A stretch of DNA of 64,000 nt, taken from the NCBI RefSeq assembly GCF_016595675.1, contig NZ_JAENJH010000010.1, positions 62,001 to 126,000 on the forward strand, given 5' to 3'. Shown here piece after piece: positions 19,341-28,615 of this stretch; within the stretch, counting starts at the first letter, position 1, and each line of letters starts with the position of its first letter. The stretch comes from Prauserella cavernicola. Its GTDB lineage: Bacteria > Actinomycetota > Actinomycetes > Mycobacteriales > Pseudonocardiaceae. A program made the position numbers and the translations under genes. Below the pieces are notes generated by a model. It ran no database searches. It saw nothing but the letters and a program-made list of their open reading frames with translations, and was not told the DNA's origin.

Positions 19341-19560
19341 CAGGCGTCGATCCGGCCATCACCGGGGAGCCTCCGGAAGAACGGGCGCGCCCGCGCCCCA
19401 GTAGAACCGGACGGTCGCGGCCCGTCATCGCCGCCGAACGAGTGGCCCTCGCCGTGTCGCGTGGGCAAGCGGGGTGGTACCGCGGAACGCGCGCCCGAGG
19501 CGCCGTGTCGTCCCCGTGTGGGCTCACCGAGTCCGTACGAGAACGATGAACCGCGAGGAG
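19341..19560 (+). promoter_or_regulatory. Isoleucine T-box riboswitch (translational type)
   Basis: The leader contains the hallmark T-box bulge GGGTGGTACCGCG at 19472-19484, which pairs with the uncharged tRNA acceptor end. About 110 nt upstream is a short specifier stem, CCGGCC-ATC-ACCGGGGAGCC, with an ATC isoleucine codon at 19358-19360. The compact first stem and the absence of a T-rich terminator fit actinobacterial ileS T-boxes, in which the ileS Shine-Dalgarno (GAGGAG, 19555-19560) is masked when tRNA-Ile is charged. The downstream pairings were not folded. Confidence 0.88.
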
Positions 19561-19569
19561 CACACCCGG

Positions 19570-22500
19570 ATGTATCCCCAGGCTTCCGTCGGCGGGCAGC
19601 CGGCCGACCAGGTCCCGTCCCAGCCGTCGTTTCCCGAGCTGGAGAAGGACGTACTGGCCTACTGGGAGTCCGACCGCACGTTCGCGGCGACGGTGGAGGC
19701 GCGCGAGACCGGCACGGACGGCGCCAACGAGTACGTCTTCTACGACGGCCCGCCGTTCGCCAACGGCCTCCCGCACTACGGCCACCTGCTGACCGGCTAC
19801 GTCAAGGACATCGTTCCCCGTTACCAGACCATGCGTGGCAAGCGCGTCGAGCGCCGTTTCGGCTGGGACACCCACGGTCTGCCCGCCGAGCTGGAGGCCG
19901 AGCGTCAGCTGGGCATCACCGACAAGTCGCAGATCGACGAGATGGGCATCGCGGAGTTCAACCGCGCCTGCCGCGAGTCGGTGCTGCGCTACACCAAGGA
20001 ATGGCAGGAGTACGTCACCCGCCAGGCCCGCTGGGTGGACTTCGACAACGACTACAAGACGCTCGACGTCACCTACATGGAGTCGGTGATCTGGGCGTTC
20101 AAGCAGCTCTGGGACAAGGGCCTCGTCTATGAGGGCTACCGGGTGCTGCCGTACTGCTGGCGCGACGAGACGCCGCTGTCCAACCACGAGCTGCGGATGG
20201 ACGACGACGTCTACCAGAGCCGTCAGGACCCCGCGGTGACCATCGGCTTCCGCGTCGAGGGCAACGAGAACGACCTCGACGGCGCGCACCTGCTGATCTG
20301 GACGACCACGCCGTGGACGGTCCCGTCGAACATGGCCACCGCCGTGAACCCCGACGTCGACTACGTCCAGGTGGCCGACGGCGAGGGCAGGCGGTTCGTG
20401 CTCGCCGAGGCCAGGGTGGCCGCCTACGCCAAGGAGCTCGGCGAGGAGCCCGCCCTCGTCGGGAGGTACCGGGGCGCCGACCTGCTCGGCACTCGCTACG
20501 TGCCGCCGTTCCCGTACTTCGTGGGCCACGAGAACGCCCACCGCGTGCTCGGCGCCGACTACGTGACCACCGACGACGGCACCGGCATCGTCCACATCGC
20601 ACCGGCCTACGGTGAGGAGGACAAGGTCGTCACCGACGCGGCGGGCATCGCCCCGGTGACGCCGGTGGACGCCAAAGGCCGGTTCGACGCACAGGTCCCC
20701 GACTACGAGGGCCAGAACGTCTTCGAAGCCAACCCGAACATCATCCGTGACCTCAAGAACGGCACGGGCTCCGCGGCGGCGCAGGGGGCCATCCTGCTGC
20801 GCCACGAGACCTACGAGCACTCGTACCCGCACTGCTGGCGCTGCCGCAACCCGCTGATCTACCGAGCGGCGTCGTCGTGGTTCGTGGCGGTCACCGAGTT
20901 CAAGGACCGCATGGTCGAGCTGAACCAGCAGATCACCTGGTACCCGGAGCACGTGAAGGACGGCCAGTTCGGCAAGTGGCTGGAGAACGCGCGGGACTGG
21001 TCGATCTCGCGCAACCGCTACTGGGGCACGCCGATCCCGGTGTGGATGTCGGACGACCCGACCTATCCGCGCACCGACGTCTACGGCTCGCTCGACGAGC
21101 TGGAGCGCGACTTCGGTGTCCGGCTGGACAACCTGCACCGGCCCTACATCGACGAGCTGACCCGGCCGAACCCGGACGACCCGACCGGGCAGTCCACCAT
21201 GCGCCGGATCCCCGACGTGCTCGACGTGTGGTTCGACTCGGGTTCGATGCCCTACGCGCAGGTGCACTACCCGTTCGAGAACGCCGACTGGTTCGAGCAC
21301 CACTACCCGAGCGACTTCATCGTCGAGTACATCGGCCAGACGCGCGGGTGGTTCTACCTGCTGCACGTGCTGGCCACCGCGCTGTTCGACCGGCCGGCCT
21401 TCCGCACCTGCATCTCGCACGGCATCGTGCTGGGCTCGGACGGGCAGAAGATGTCGAAGTCGCTGCGGAACTACCCGGACGTCAACGAGGTCTTCGACCG
21501 CGATGGCTCCGACGCGATGCGCTGGTACCTGATGGCGAGCCCCATCCTGCGCGGCGGGAACCTGGTCGTCACGGAGAAGGGCATCCGCGACGCCGTGCGC
21601 CAGGCTGTGCTGCCGCTGTGGAACTCGTACTACTTCCTCGCGCTGTACGCGGGTGCCGGTGGCGTCGAGGGCTCGGTCCGCACGGACTCGCGGCATGTGC
21701 TCGACCGCTACGTGCTCGCCAAGACTCAGGAACTGGTCACCGACGTCGGCTACGCGCTCGACAACTACGACATCGCGGGCGCGTGCGCCACGCTGCGGGA
21801 CTTTCTCGAGGTGCTGACCAACTGGTACGTGCGGCGCTCGCGCGACCGGTTCTGGGCCGCTGAGCAGGACGCCATCGACACCCTGCACACCGTGCTCGAG
21901 GCGGTCTGCCGGACCGCGGCGCCGCTGCTGCCGCTCACCACAGAGGCGGTGTGGCGGGGCCTGTCCGGTGGCCGTTCGGTGCACCTCACCGACTGGCCGA
22001 GCGTGTCCGAGCTGCCCGCCGACGCGGCGCTGGTGACCGCGATGGACCGGGTGCGGCAGGTGTGCTCCTCGGCGCTGTCGCTGCGCAAGGCCAACAAGCT
22101 GCGCGTGCGGCTGCCGCTGGCGAAGCTGCTGGTGGCCGCGGAGGACGCAGAGCTGCTGCGGCCGTTCGCCGACATCATCCGCGACGAGGTGAACGTCAAG
22201 TCCGTGGAGCTGACCACCGACGTCGCCTCCCACGGCGGCTTCGAGGTCGCGGTGAACGCGCGCGCGGCGGGGCCGAGGCTCGGCAAGGACGTGCAGCGCG
22301 TGATCAAGGCGGTCAAGGCGGGCGACTGGAGCACCACCGCCGAGGGCGCCGTGGTGGCCGACGGGATCGAGCTGCTGGAGGGCGAGTACGAGCGACGCCT
22401 CGTCGCGAGGGACCCCGGCGCCGCGGCCGAGCTGCCCGGCGGCTCCGGTCTGGTGCTGCTCGACACCGAGGTGACGCCCGAGCTCACCGCCGAGGGCGTG

Positions 22501-22740
22501 GCCAGGGACCTGGTGCGCGTGGTGCAGCAGGCCCGCCGCGACGCGGGCCTCGACGTCGCCGACCGGATCACGCTGACCGTGCACGCGCCTGACGACGTGC
22601 TCGCGGCCGTGCGCGCGCACGAACAGTTCGTCGCGGGCGAGACGCTCGCGACCGACGTCGAGTACGGCGCCGTCGAGGCCGGGTTCGAAGGCTCGGTCGG
22701 CGACGGAGACAAGGTCAGCGTCGCGGTCGTCAAGCGGTAG
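19570..22740 (+). CDS. ileS: Isoleucyl-tRNA synthetase
   Basis: 1056 aa class I synthetase. The HIGH-type motif HYGH is at 69-72 and KMSKS at 627-631. [14 protein letters not shown] and [11 protein letters not shown] belong to the catalytic and editing domains. These segments and the length resemble the eukaryote-like (type 2) IleS found in mycobacteria, a type associated with low mupirocin sensitivity (family knowledge; not shown here). I chose the ATG at 19570, 9 bp after GAGGAG; an upstream ATG at 19546 lies in the T-box leader. A terminator follows the gene. Confidence 0.95.
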   Translation: MYPQASVGGQPADQVPSQPSFPELEKDVLAYWESDRTFAATVEARETGTDGANEYVFYDGPPFANGLPHYGHLLTGYVKDIVPRYQTMRGKRVERRFGWDTHGLPAELEAERQLGITDKSQIDEMGIAEFNRACRESVLRYTKEWQEYVTRQARWVDFDNDYKTLDVTYMESVIWAFKQLWDKGLVYEGYRVLPYCWRDETPLSNHELRMDDDVYQSRQDPAVTIGFRVEGNENDLDGAHLLIWTTTPWTVPSNMATAVNPDVDYVQVADGEGRRFVLAEARVAAYAKELGEEPALVGRYRGADLLGTRYVPPFPYFVGHENAHRVLGADYVTTDDGTGIVHIAPAYGEEDKVVTDAAGIAPVTPVDAKGRFDAQVPDYEGQNVFEANPNIIRDLKNGTGSAAAQGAILLRHETYEHSYPHCWRCRNPLIYRAASSWFVAVTEFKDRMVELNQQITWYPEHVKDGQFGKWLENARDWSISRNRYWGTPIPVWMSDDPTYPRTDVYGSLDELERDFGVRLDNLHRPYIDELTRPNPDDPTGQSTMRRIPDVLDVWFDSGSMPYAQVHYPFENADWFEHHYPSDFIVEYIGQTRGWFYLLHVLATALFDRPAFRTCISHGIVLGSDGQKMSKSLRNYPDVNEVFDRDGSDAMRWYLMASPILRGGNLVVTEKGIRDAVRQAVLPLWNSYYFLALYAGAGGVEGSVRTDSRHVLDRYVLAKTQELVTDVGYALDNYDIAGACATLRDFLEVLTNWYVRRSRDRFWAAEQDAIDTLHTVLEAVCRTAAPLLPLTTEAVWRGLSGGRSVHLTDWPSVSELPADAALVTAMDRVRQVCSSALSLRKANKLRVRLPLAKLLVAAEDAELLRPFADIIRDEVNVKSVELTTDVASHGGFEVAVNARAAGPRLGKDVQRVIKAVKAGDWSTTAEGAVVADGIELLEGEYERRLVARDPGAAAELPGGSGLVLLDTEVTPELTAEGVARDLVRVVQQARRDAGLDVADRITLTVHAPDDVLAAVRAHEQFVAGETLATDVEYGAVEAGFEGSVGDGDKVSVAVVKR

Positions 22741-22745
22741 ACACC

Positions 22746-22803
22746 AGGCCGGGATGAGCCGTCGATGAAGAATTCCTCATCTTCGGCTCATCCTGGCCTT
22801 TCC
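22746..22803 (+). terminator. Terminator after ileS
   Basis: A 16-bp stem (outer arms 22746-22761 and 22784-22799, with one G-T pair, core GGATGAGCCG) encloses a second short stem (GATGA/TCATC). It starts 6 bp after the ileS stop and ends in CCTTTCCTC. Confidence 0.75.
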
Positions 22804-22824
22804 TCAGGGCGGGAGAGTTCCGGT

Positions 22825-23130
22825 ATGAGCCCAACCCCGCGAGTCATCGCCTTCGTGGCGGTGCTCGCCCTGCCCGTCGCGGCCGTGCTCGCGACGCTGC
22901 TGCTCTCGGACCCGAGCCCGCCGCGCGAGACCGCACCCGTCGTGCGCATCGGCGAGTCCGGCGAGATGACCCCGCCGCCGTCGGGGCCGCCGACCACGTC
23001 CGGCGAGCCCAGCACCTCCGGCGAGCCCACCACGTCGAGCCGGGTGCAGCTGCCGCCGCCACCGCCGGTGGACGACGACGATGACGATGACGACGGTCCC
23101 GATGACGCCGACGACCCCGACGATGACTGA
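22825..23130 (+). CDS. Small exported acidic, Pro/Thr-rich protein
   Basis: 101 aa from the ATG at 22825 (GGGAGAG upstream). A hydrophobic signal or anchor helix (~7-27) is followed by a Thr/Ser/Pro/Glu linker with a repeated TSGEP unit, and the chain ends in a long Asp run. The low-complexity body suggests a disordered cell-envelope peptide. It overlaps the histidine kinase start by 8 bp and is presumably co-transcribed, so it could be a sensory accessory. No family recognised. Confidence 0.55.
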   Translation: MSPTPRVIAFVAVLALPVAAVLATLLLSDPSPPRETAPVVRIGESGEMTPPPSGPPTTSGEPSTSGEPTTSSRVQLPPPPPVDDDDDDDDGPDDADDPDDD

Positions 23131-24631
23131 CGGCTCGGGGAGCCAGCCCGCTGGCCCGATGAGCGACCGGCCGACCGTGTACCAGCCCGTCACGGGCAAG
23201 CCGCAGTCGGCGAAGGGCACCCGCGTTCCCGCCAGGGTGCAGATCATGGGCTGGCTCGTGCTCGTGATGACGGCGGGGCTCGCGACCGTGGTGCTGTTGG
23301 TCGCGGAGTTCGAGCACCGCGCCATCGACCGCAGGGTCGTCAGCGGGCTCGAACAGGATGTGCGCGAGTTCCGGCAGGTCGCGGGGATGGGGCGTGACCC
23401 GGCGACCGGGCAACCGCTGACCGACCCGTACCAACTGCTGACGCGGCACCTGGCAGGCCAGTACCCCGATCGAGCGGAGATGATGCTCGGGATCACCGAG
23501 CAGGGCACCCGGCTCAACACGGTGCGCCAGAGCGACCAGGAGCTCGACCACGTCTCGCTCGACGACGCGCTGTTGCGCCGGATCGTCGAGGACCCGTCGA
23601 CGACAGGCACGGCGGAGACCACCGGTGGCGAGCTGCGCTGGCTGCGGATGGCCGTGCTGCCGCCGTCGGGATCCGACCAGCCGAACGCGTGGTTCGTCAG
23701 CGGCTACTTCGTGGACGTCGCGAAGTCCGACGCCAACGACACCGTGCGCACGCTGCTGGCGATCAGCGCCGTGGCGCTCGTGCTCGCCGCCGGGGTGTCG
23801 TGGGCGGTCGCGGGTCAGATCCTCGCGCCCGTCAACACCGTGCGGCGGACCGCGGCCGAGCTGACCGAACAGGACCTGACCCACCGCATTCCCGTGCACG
23901 GACGCGACGACATCGCCGCGCTGGCCGAGCAGTTCAACGCGATGCTCGACCGGCTCGAGAGCGCCTTCGCCACGCGCAGGCAGTTCCTCGACGACGCCGG
24001 GCACGAACTGCGCACCCCGATCACGATCATCCGGGGGCACCTGGAGGTGATGGGCGACGACCCGGCCGAACGGGCCGAGGTCGTGCGGCTGTGCACCGAC
24101 GAACTCGACCGCATGGCACGCATCGTCGACGACCTGCTGTTGCTCGCCAAGGCCGAGCAACCGGACTTCGTCCGTCCCGAGTGGACGTCCGTGCCCGAGC
24201 TGACGAGCGACATCGACGCCAAGGTGAGGGCCCTCGCGCCCCGCAACTGGGTGCTGGAGTCGCTGGGCGAGGGTGACGTGTGGATCGACGGGCAGCGGGT
24301 GACGCAGGCGGTGGTGCAGCTGGCGCAGAACGCCGTGCAGCACACGGTCGAGGGTGCGACCATCCGGGTCGGCTCCGCCGTCCACAGTGGCTCGACGTCG
24401 TTCTGGGTGACCGACAGCGGGCCCGGGGTGTCGCACGAGGACGCCGCCCGGATCTTCGAACGGTTCGTGCGAGGGGAGTCCGGGGCCAGGGACGGCACCG
24501 GTGCGGGGCTGGGCCTCTCGATCGTGAAGGCCATCGCCGACGCGCATCACGGCCAGGTGAGATTGGTGTCGCAGCCAGGGCAGGGGGCGACGTTCGGACT
24601 TGAACTACCCACGGGGGGAATGACCAGATGA
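23123..24631 (+). CDS. Sensor histidine kinase (HAMP-HisKA-HATPase)
   Basis: 502 aa. TM1 is at ~41-61, followed by an outer sensor region of ~145 residues, TM2 at ~210-232 and a HAMP domain. The phosphoacceptor H294 lies in DDAGHELRTPI. The ATPase domain has the N box (LAQNAVQHT), G1 DSGPGV, F box FERFVRG and G2 GTGAGLGLS. Start ATG 23123 overlaps the small exported gene. Its last 4 bp overlap the response regulator (ATGA). The signal is unknown. Confidence 0.92.
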   Translation: MTDGSGSQPAGPMSDRPTVYQPVTGKPQSAKGTRVPARVQIMGWLVLVMTAGLATVVLLVAEFEHRAIDRRVVSGLEQDVREFRQVAGMGRDPATGQPLTDPYQLLTRHLAGQYPDRAEMMLGITEQGTRLNTVRQSDQELDHVSLDDALLRRIVEDPSTTGTAETTGGELRWLRMAVLPPSGSDQPNAWFVSGYFVDVAKSDANDTVRTLLAISAVALVLAAGVSWAVAGQILAPVNTVRRTAAELTEQDLTHRIPVHGRDDIAALAEQFNAMLDRLESAFATRRQFLDDAGHELRTPITIIRGHLEVMGDDPAERAEVVRLCTDELDRMARIVDDLLLLAKAEQPDFVRPEWTSVPELTSDIDAKVRALAPRNWVLESLGEGDVWIDGQRVTQAVVQLAQNAVQHTVEGATIRVGSAVHSGSTSFWVTDSGPGVSHEDAARIFERFVRGESGARDGTGAGLGLSIVKAIADAHHGQVRLVSQPGQGATFGLELPTGGMTR

Positions 24632-25287
24632 GCCGGATCCTGATCGCCGAGGACGAGCAGCGTATCGCCTCGTTCGTCGAGAAGGGATTGCGTGCCAACG
24701 GTTTCGTGACCACGGTGGTGGGCGACGGCGACGCCGCGCTCGCCCAGGTCGTCGCCGGTGAGTTCGACCTCGTGGTGCTCGACCTCGGGTTGCCGAGGCG
24801 CGACGGGTTCGCGGTGCTGCAGGCGATGCGGCAGGCGAGGGTCACCACGCCGGTGATCATTCTGACCGCGCGAGGTTCGGTGCACGACACCGTGGCGGGG
24901 CTCGAGGGCGGCGCGGACGACTACATGACCAAGCCGTTCCGGTTCGAGGAACTGCTCGCGCGGGTGCGGCTGCGGCTTCGCTCGTCCGACCGGGCGCCGG
25001 AGGTGACGGTGCTGCGAGCCGGGCCGGTGTCGCTCGATCTGCGCACCCGCCGCGCGGAGACACCCGACGGGATGGTGGACCTGACCGCACGTGAGTTCGC
25101 GTTGCTGGAGCTGTTCCTGCGGCATCCGGGCCAGGTTCTCTCGCGGGAGCAGATCCTCTCGCACGTGTGGGGGTACGACTTCGATCCCGGGTCCAATGTG
25201 GTCGATGTGTACGTACGGACGCTGCGCCGCAAGATCGGCCAGGACCACATCGTGACCGTGCGGGGCATGGGCTACCGCCTGGGCTGA
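24628..25287 (+). CDS. OmpR/PhoB-family response regulator
   Basis: 219 aa. The receiver domain has the acidic pair E8-D9 (AEDE), the phospho-acceptor D52 (VVLDLGLPRRDG), a conserved Thr in ILTAR and Lys in MTKPF. The C-terminal winged helix (~125-219) ends VDVYVRTLRRKIG...VRGMGYRLG, typical of OmpR-type DNA-binding domains. Cognate partner of the overlapping kinase gene. A large palindrome lies 30 bp downstream. Confidence 0.95.
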   Translation: MSRILIAEDEQRIASFVEKGLRANGFVTTVVGDGDAALAQVVAGEFDLVVLDLGLPRRDGFAVLQAMRQARVTTPVIILTARGSVHDTVAGLEGGADDYMTKPFRFEELLARVRLRLRSSDRAPEVTVLRAGPVSLDLRTRRAETPDGMVDLTAREFALLELFLRHPGQVLSREQILSHVWGYDFDPGSNVVDVYVRTLRRKIGQDHIVTVRGMGYRLG

Positions 25288-25317
25288 CCCACGAGCCGTG
25301 TCGAGCGCTCTGCTCAT

Positions 25318-25370
25318 GCGGTGAAGGGCACCTTTACTGCATCAGATGCAGTAAAGGTGCCCTTCACCGC
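25318..25370. repeat. Perfect 25-bp palindrome (possible mobile/REP-like element or terminator)
   Basis: Arms 25318-25342 and 25346-25370 are exact complements around a CAG loop; the core reads GTGAAGGGCACCTTTACTGC. It follows the response regulator by 30 bp. There is no T tract after it. The arms are more AT-rich than the flanks and far more perfect than the other terminators here, which suggests a dispersed repeat element that may also terminate transcription from either side. Confidence 0.8.
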
Positions 25371-25447
25371 GTTCGGGGCGTGGGGCATGAAGATTGGCTC
25401 ACGTCCGTTTCACCCGTTGTTCAGCCCCGCGTCCGAATCTTGTTCAC

Positions 25448-26785
25448 ATGGCAGGACTTCCCGTAGACGGCTGGATCACCCTCGGGGTGTTCGGTGTCGC
25501 CGTGCTCGCGTGGATGTTCAGCCGCCTCGACGACACCTACATCGGGCTCGCCGCCGTGCTCGTGCTCATCGGCGCGGGCGTGCTGCACTCCGGTGAGCTC
25601 TTCGGCGCACTCGGCAGCGAGACCATCTGGCTCCTCATCGCCGCGTTCGTGCTCGCGGCCGCGCTCACCAGCACCGGGTTGCCCACCCGGTTCGCACTGG
25701 CGCTGTGCGGCAACGCCCGCACCGTGCGGGGCCTCGTCCACCGCGTCACCGCCGCGCTGGTCGTCACCTCCCTCGCGGTTCCCGCCACGTCGGGGCGAGC
25801 TGCGCTGGCGCTGCCCGTCTTCGTCGCGCTCGCCACGGCACTCGCCGGCCGGGACGCCGTGGTCCGGGCGCTCGCGCTGCTGTTTCCCACCGTCATCCTG
25901 CTCTCCGCCGTCGCGACGCTGACCGGCGCGGGCGCCCACGTGATCACCAGCCAGCTGCTCGCCGACGCGACCGGCTCCGGCATCGGCTACGCGCACTGGC
26001 TGCTGCTCGGGATGCCGTTCGCCGTACTGAGTTCCCACCTCGCCGCCGAGCTCGTGTTGCTGCTGATGACTCGCAGGACCGACCGGCGCAACCCGATCGG
26101 CCTCGACCCCGTCCACGTCGCGGACCTCGCCGGCGTGCGCGTGAGTGGACCGCTGACACCGGAGCAACGCCGCGCGCTCGGCGTGCTGTCGCTGGTGATC
26201 GTCCTGTGGTGCACCGAGTCCCTGCACGGTGCCTCACCCGCACTGGTCGCGCTCGTCGGCGCTGTGCTGGCCACGTCACCCAGGCTGGGCACCACGTCGT
26301 TCGGGCCCGCGCTCGCCTCGGTGCCGTGGTCGCTGTTGCTGTTCATGGTCACCACCGCGGTGCTCGGTACGGCGCTGACCTCGTCGGGTGCGGCCGCGTG
26401 GCTCGGTGGGTCGCTGGCCGCGGGCATCGGCGACGAGCTCGCGTTCCTCGCCGTGGTGGTGGCGCTCAGCGCCGCGGCACACCTGGTGTTGCAGTCGCGT
26501 TCCGCGCGGTCGTCGGTGCTCGTGCCGCTGGTGATCCCGCTCGCGATGGTCGCCGGGCTGAACCCGGCCGCGATCGCGTTCGCCTCCACCGCCGCCGCCG
26601 GGTTCTGCCACACGTTGCCGTCGTCGGCCAAGCCGGTCGCCATGTTCGCCGCGGTGGAGGGCGTGCCGACGTACCGGCGCGGCGACCTGCTGCGGCTCTC
26701 GGCTGTGCTCGGGCCGCTCGTGATCCTGCTCGTACTCGTGTTCGCACTGGCCGTCTGGCCCGCGCTCGGCCTGCCGCTGCGCTGA
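25448..26785 (+). CDS. SLC13/DASS-like anion (carboxylate) transporter
   Basis: 445 aa with about 11-12 membrane helices in two inverted halves. It resembles the divalent anion:Na+ symporter superfamily: GSETIWLLIAAFVLAAAL early, a first hairpin at PATSGRAALALP and a second at FCHTLPSSAKPV. The usual SNT signatures are altered (TSGRAA, PSSAKP), so substrate and ion coupling are uncertain. Start ATG 25448 (MAGLPVDGW); no Shine-Dalgarno is visible. Glycerate kinase starts 16 bp downstream, hinting at glycerate or a related acid as substrate (inference). Confidence 0.75.
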   Translation: MAGLPVDGWITLGVFGVAVLAWMFSRLDDTYIGLAAVLVLIGAGVLHSGELFGALGSETIWLLIAAFVLAAALTSTGLPTRFALALCGNARTVRGLVHRVTAALVVTSLAVPATSGRAALALPVFVALATALAGRDAVVRALALLFPTVILLSAVATLTGAGAHVITSQLLADATGSGIGYAHWLLLGMPFAVLSSHLAAELVLLLMTRRTDRRNPIGLDPVHVADLAGVRVSGPLTPEQRRALGVLSLVIVLWCTESLHGASPALVALVGAVLATSPRLGTTSFGPALASVPWSLLLFMVTTAVLGTALTSSGAAAWLGGSLAAGIGDELAFLAVVVALSAAAHLVLQSRSARSSVLVPLVIPLAMVAGLNPAAIAFASTAAAGFCHTLPSSAKPVAMFAAVEGVPTYRRGDLLRLSAVLGPLVILLVLVFALAVWPALGLPLR

Positions 26786-26801
26786 CCCAAGGGAGACAAC
26801 A

Positions 26802-27998
26802 ATGACCGCGATCACGCCACTGCGCTTCGTCGTAGCACCGAGCGGGTTCAAGGAGTCGCTGGCCGCCGAGGCCGTCGCGAGTGCGATCACCGCGGGACTG
26901 CGCCGCGTGGTGCCCGGCGCCGTGGTGGACAGCGTTCCCCTCGTCGACGGCGGCGAGGGCTCGGCGAGCACGCTCGCCGCGGCGACCGAGGGCGCGCTCG
27001 TGCCGGTGCGGGTCACCGGGCCGGTCGGCGATCCGGTGGACGCGCATTTCGCGCTGCTCGGCGGAAGTGGCCCGAAGACCGCGTTCGTCGAGATGGCCGC
27101 CGCCGCGGGACTGCGCCTGGTGCCGCCGGACGCGCGCGACCCCGGGCTGACCACCACGCGTGGCGTCGGCGAGCTGATCAGAGCCGCGCTCGACGCGGGG
27201 TGCCGCCGGATCCTCGTGGGCTGCGGCGACTCGGGCACGTGCGACGGTGGCGCCGGAGCCCTCACCGCGCTGGGCGCACGCGCGCTGGACGCGGCGGGCG
27301 AGCCCGTCGCCGACGGGGGCTACGCGCTGGCCGGTGCCGTCGAGCTGGACATGTCCACGGTGGATGAACGGATGGCGGAGACCGAGCTCGTGGTGGCGTG
27401 CAACCCGCACAACGTGCTCACCGGGCCGTCCGGTGTGGCCACGGTCTTCGGCCCGCAGAAGGGAGCGAGCCACGATCAGGTCGCCGCCCTGGAGACGGCC
27501 ATGACGCAGTGGGCCAAGGTGCTCGAGCACCGGTGCGGACCCGACCTCCGGCTCGTCGCCGGAGGCGGTGCGTCGGGCGGACTCGGCGCGGGGCTCGCCG
27601 GCGCGTTCGGAGCGCGGTTGCTCTCCCGCTTCGACGTGCTGCTCGATCACACCGGACTCGACGCGCGCCTCGCCGATGCGGACCTGGTGATCACCGCCGA
27701 GGGGGCCATCGACTTCCAGACGCCGAGGGGCAAGGTGCCCGCCGAGGTCGCCAGGCGCGCCAAGCGGTACGGCAAGCCGGTGATCGCGCTGGCCGGCACG
27801 ATCGGCCGCGGCGCCCGCGCCACCCACGACGCCGGGATCGACGCCTACGCCGGGATCCTCGCGGCGCCGGTGCCGCTCACGGAGGCCATCGAGCGGGCGG
27901 AGGAGCTGGTGGCCGATGCGACCGAACGGGCCATCCGGCTCGTTCTTGTGGGCTCGGCCCTTGCCACGGTGGCCAGGGTTGCCGCGGAAGCGGGCTGA
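26802..27998 (+). CDS. Glycerate kinase (type 1)
   Basis: 398 aa. It phosphorylates D-glycerate to 2- or 3-phosphoglycerate with ATP, feeding glycolysis. Family features are the N-terminal VVAPSGFKESLAAEAVA, VDGGEGS, GCGDSGTCDGG and FGPQKGA, then GGGASGGLGAGLAG and ITAEGAIDFQT. The ATG has AAGGGAGAC upstream. Likely an operon with the transporter just before it, making an import-and-phosphorylate pair. Confidence 0.93.
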   Translation: MTAITPLRFVVAPSGFKESLAAEAVASAITAGLRRVVPGAVVDSVPLVDGGEGSASTLAAATEGALVPVRVTGPVGDPVDAHFALLGGSGPKTAFVEMAAAAGLRLVPPDARDPGLTTTRGVGELIRAALDAGCRRILVGCGDSGTCDGGAGALTALGARALDAAGEPVADGGYALAGAVELDMSTVDERMAETELVVACNPHNVLTGPSGVATVFGPQKGASHDQVAALETAMTQWAKVLEHRCGPDLRLVAGGGASGGLGAGLAGAFGARLLSRFDVLLDHTGLDARLADADLVITAEGAIDFQTPRGKVPAEVARRAKRYGKPVIALAGTIGRGARATHDAGIDAYAGILAAPVPLTEAIERAEELVADATERAIRLVLVGSALATVARVAAEAG

Positions 27999-28021
27999 GA
28001 ACTGAAAACCCCGGGGGCCTG

Positions 28022-28382
28022 ATGCGGGCTCGGACGAAACGCATGGTGCTCGGCGGCGCCGCACTGGCGGTGGTCGCGATCGTCACCGCTGGGGTGCTGG
28101 TGCTGCGGGGCGAGTCGAGTCAGGGCACCTCGCCGCAATCCCGGGAACGGGGTTATCGGCGGGTGAGGTCGAGCTTCGCGCTCGAGGACCTTAACGACAG
28201 TCGCCGCTTTCGGTGACACAGCGGGCAAAACGGGCACGACGCAGCTTGCCGATCCCTCCCGCACGGCTGGTTCACCGGATACCGCGGCCACGTCGCGTTC
28301 GCCGTGCTGGTGGAGAGCGCGGGAACGTCGGAATCCGTGGGTGCGGGCGGCGTCGACCTTTCTGCGCGAACTGCCGGCGTGA
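28022..28382 (+). pseudogene. Remnant of a penicillin-binding transpeptidase
   Basis: An ATG at 28022 gives a signal-anchor start (MRARTKRMVLGGAALAVVAIV) typical of class B PBPs, but the frame stops at 28216. In another frame, bases 28221-28257 encode AGKTGTTQLADPS, the KTG box. In a third frame 28262 onward encodes HGWFTGYRGHVAFAVLVE, the usual post-KTG segment. The last part, AASTFLRELPA then TGA at 28380-28382, returns to the KTG frame. So the start and the extreme C-terminus survive, the ~400-500 residues between (including SxxK and SxN) are deleted, and two frameshifts follow. Confidence 0.75.
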
Positions 28383-28615
28383 GCCCGCTACGGTGAGGCC
28401 GGGCGGTCGGCTCGGCCTCGCGGCATCGCAGGGGCCACAAGGAAACGTGGCGTACCGGTGTGGCCACGCGCCGTGGCGGTGGTGGGCGTTTCGTCGTGAT
28501 CTCCTTGCGGCGCGGGCACAACGCCTGACAGAACGCGCCTGCGGACACCGTGGCCTCCGCCGGGATCTATTGTGGAGGGCCCAGAACCGCACGAACGGGC
28601 TGAACGGGAGGTGCC

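Noticed and set aside
19123-22620. 1165-codon minus-strand frame opposite ileS
   Set aside because: Antisense shadow of a fully recognisable synthetase in high-GC DNA.
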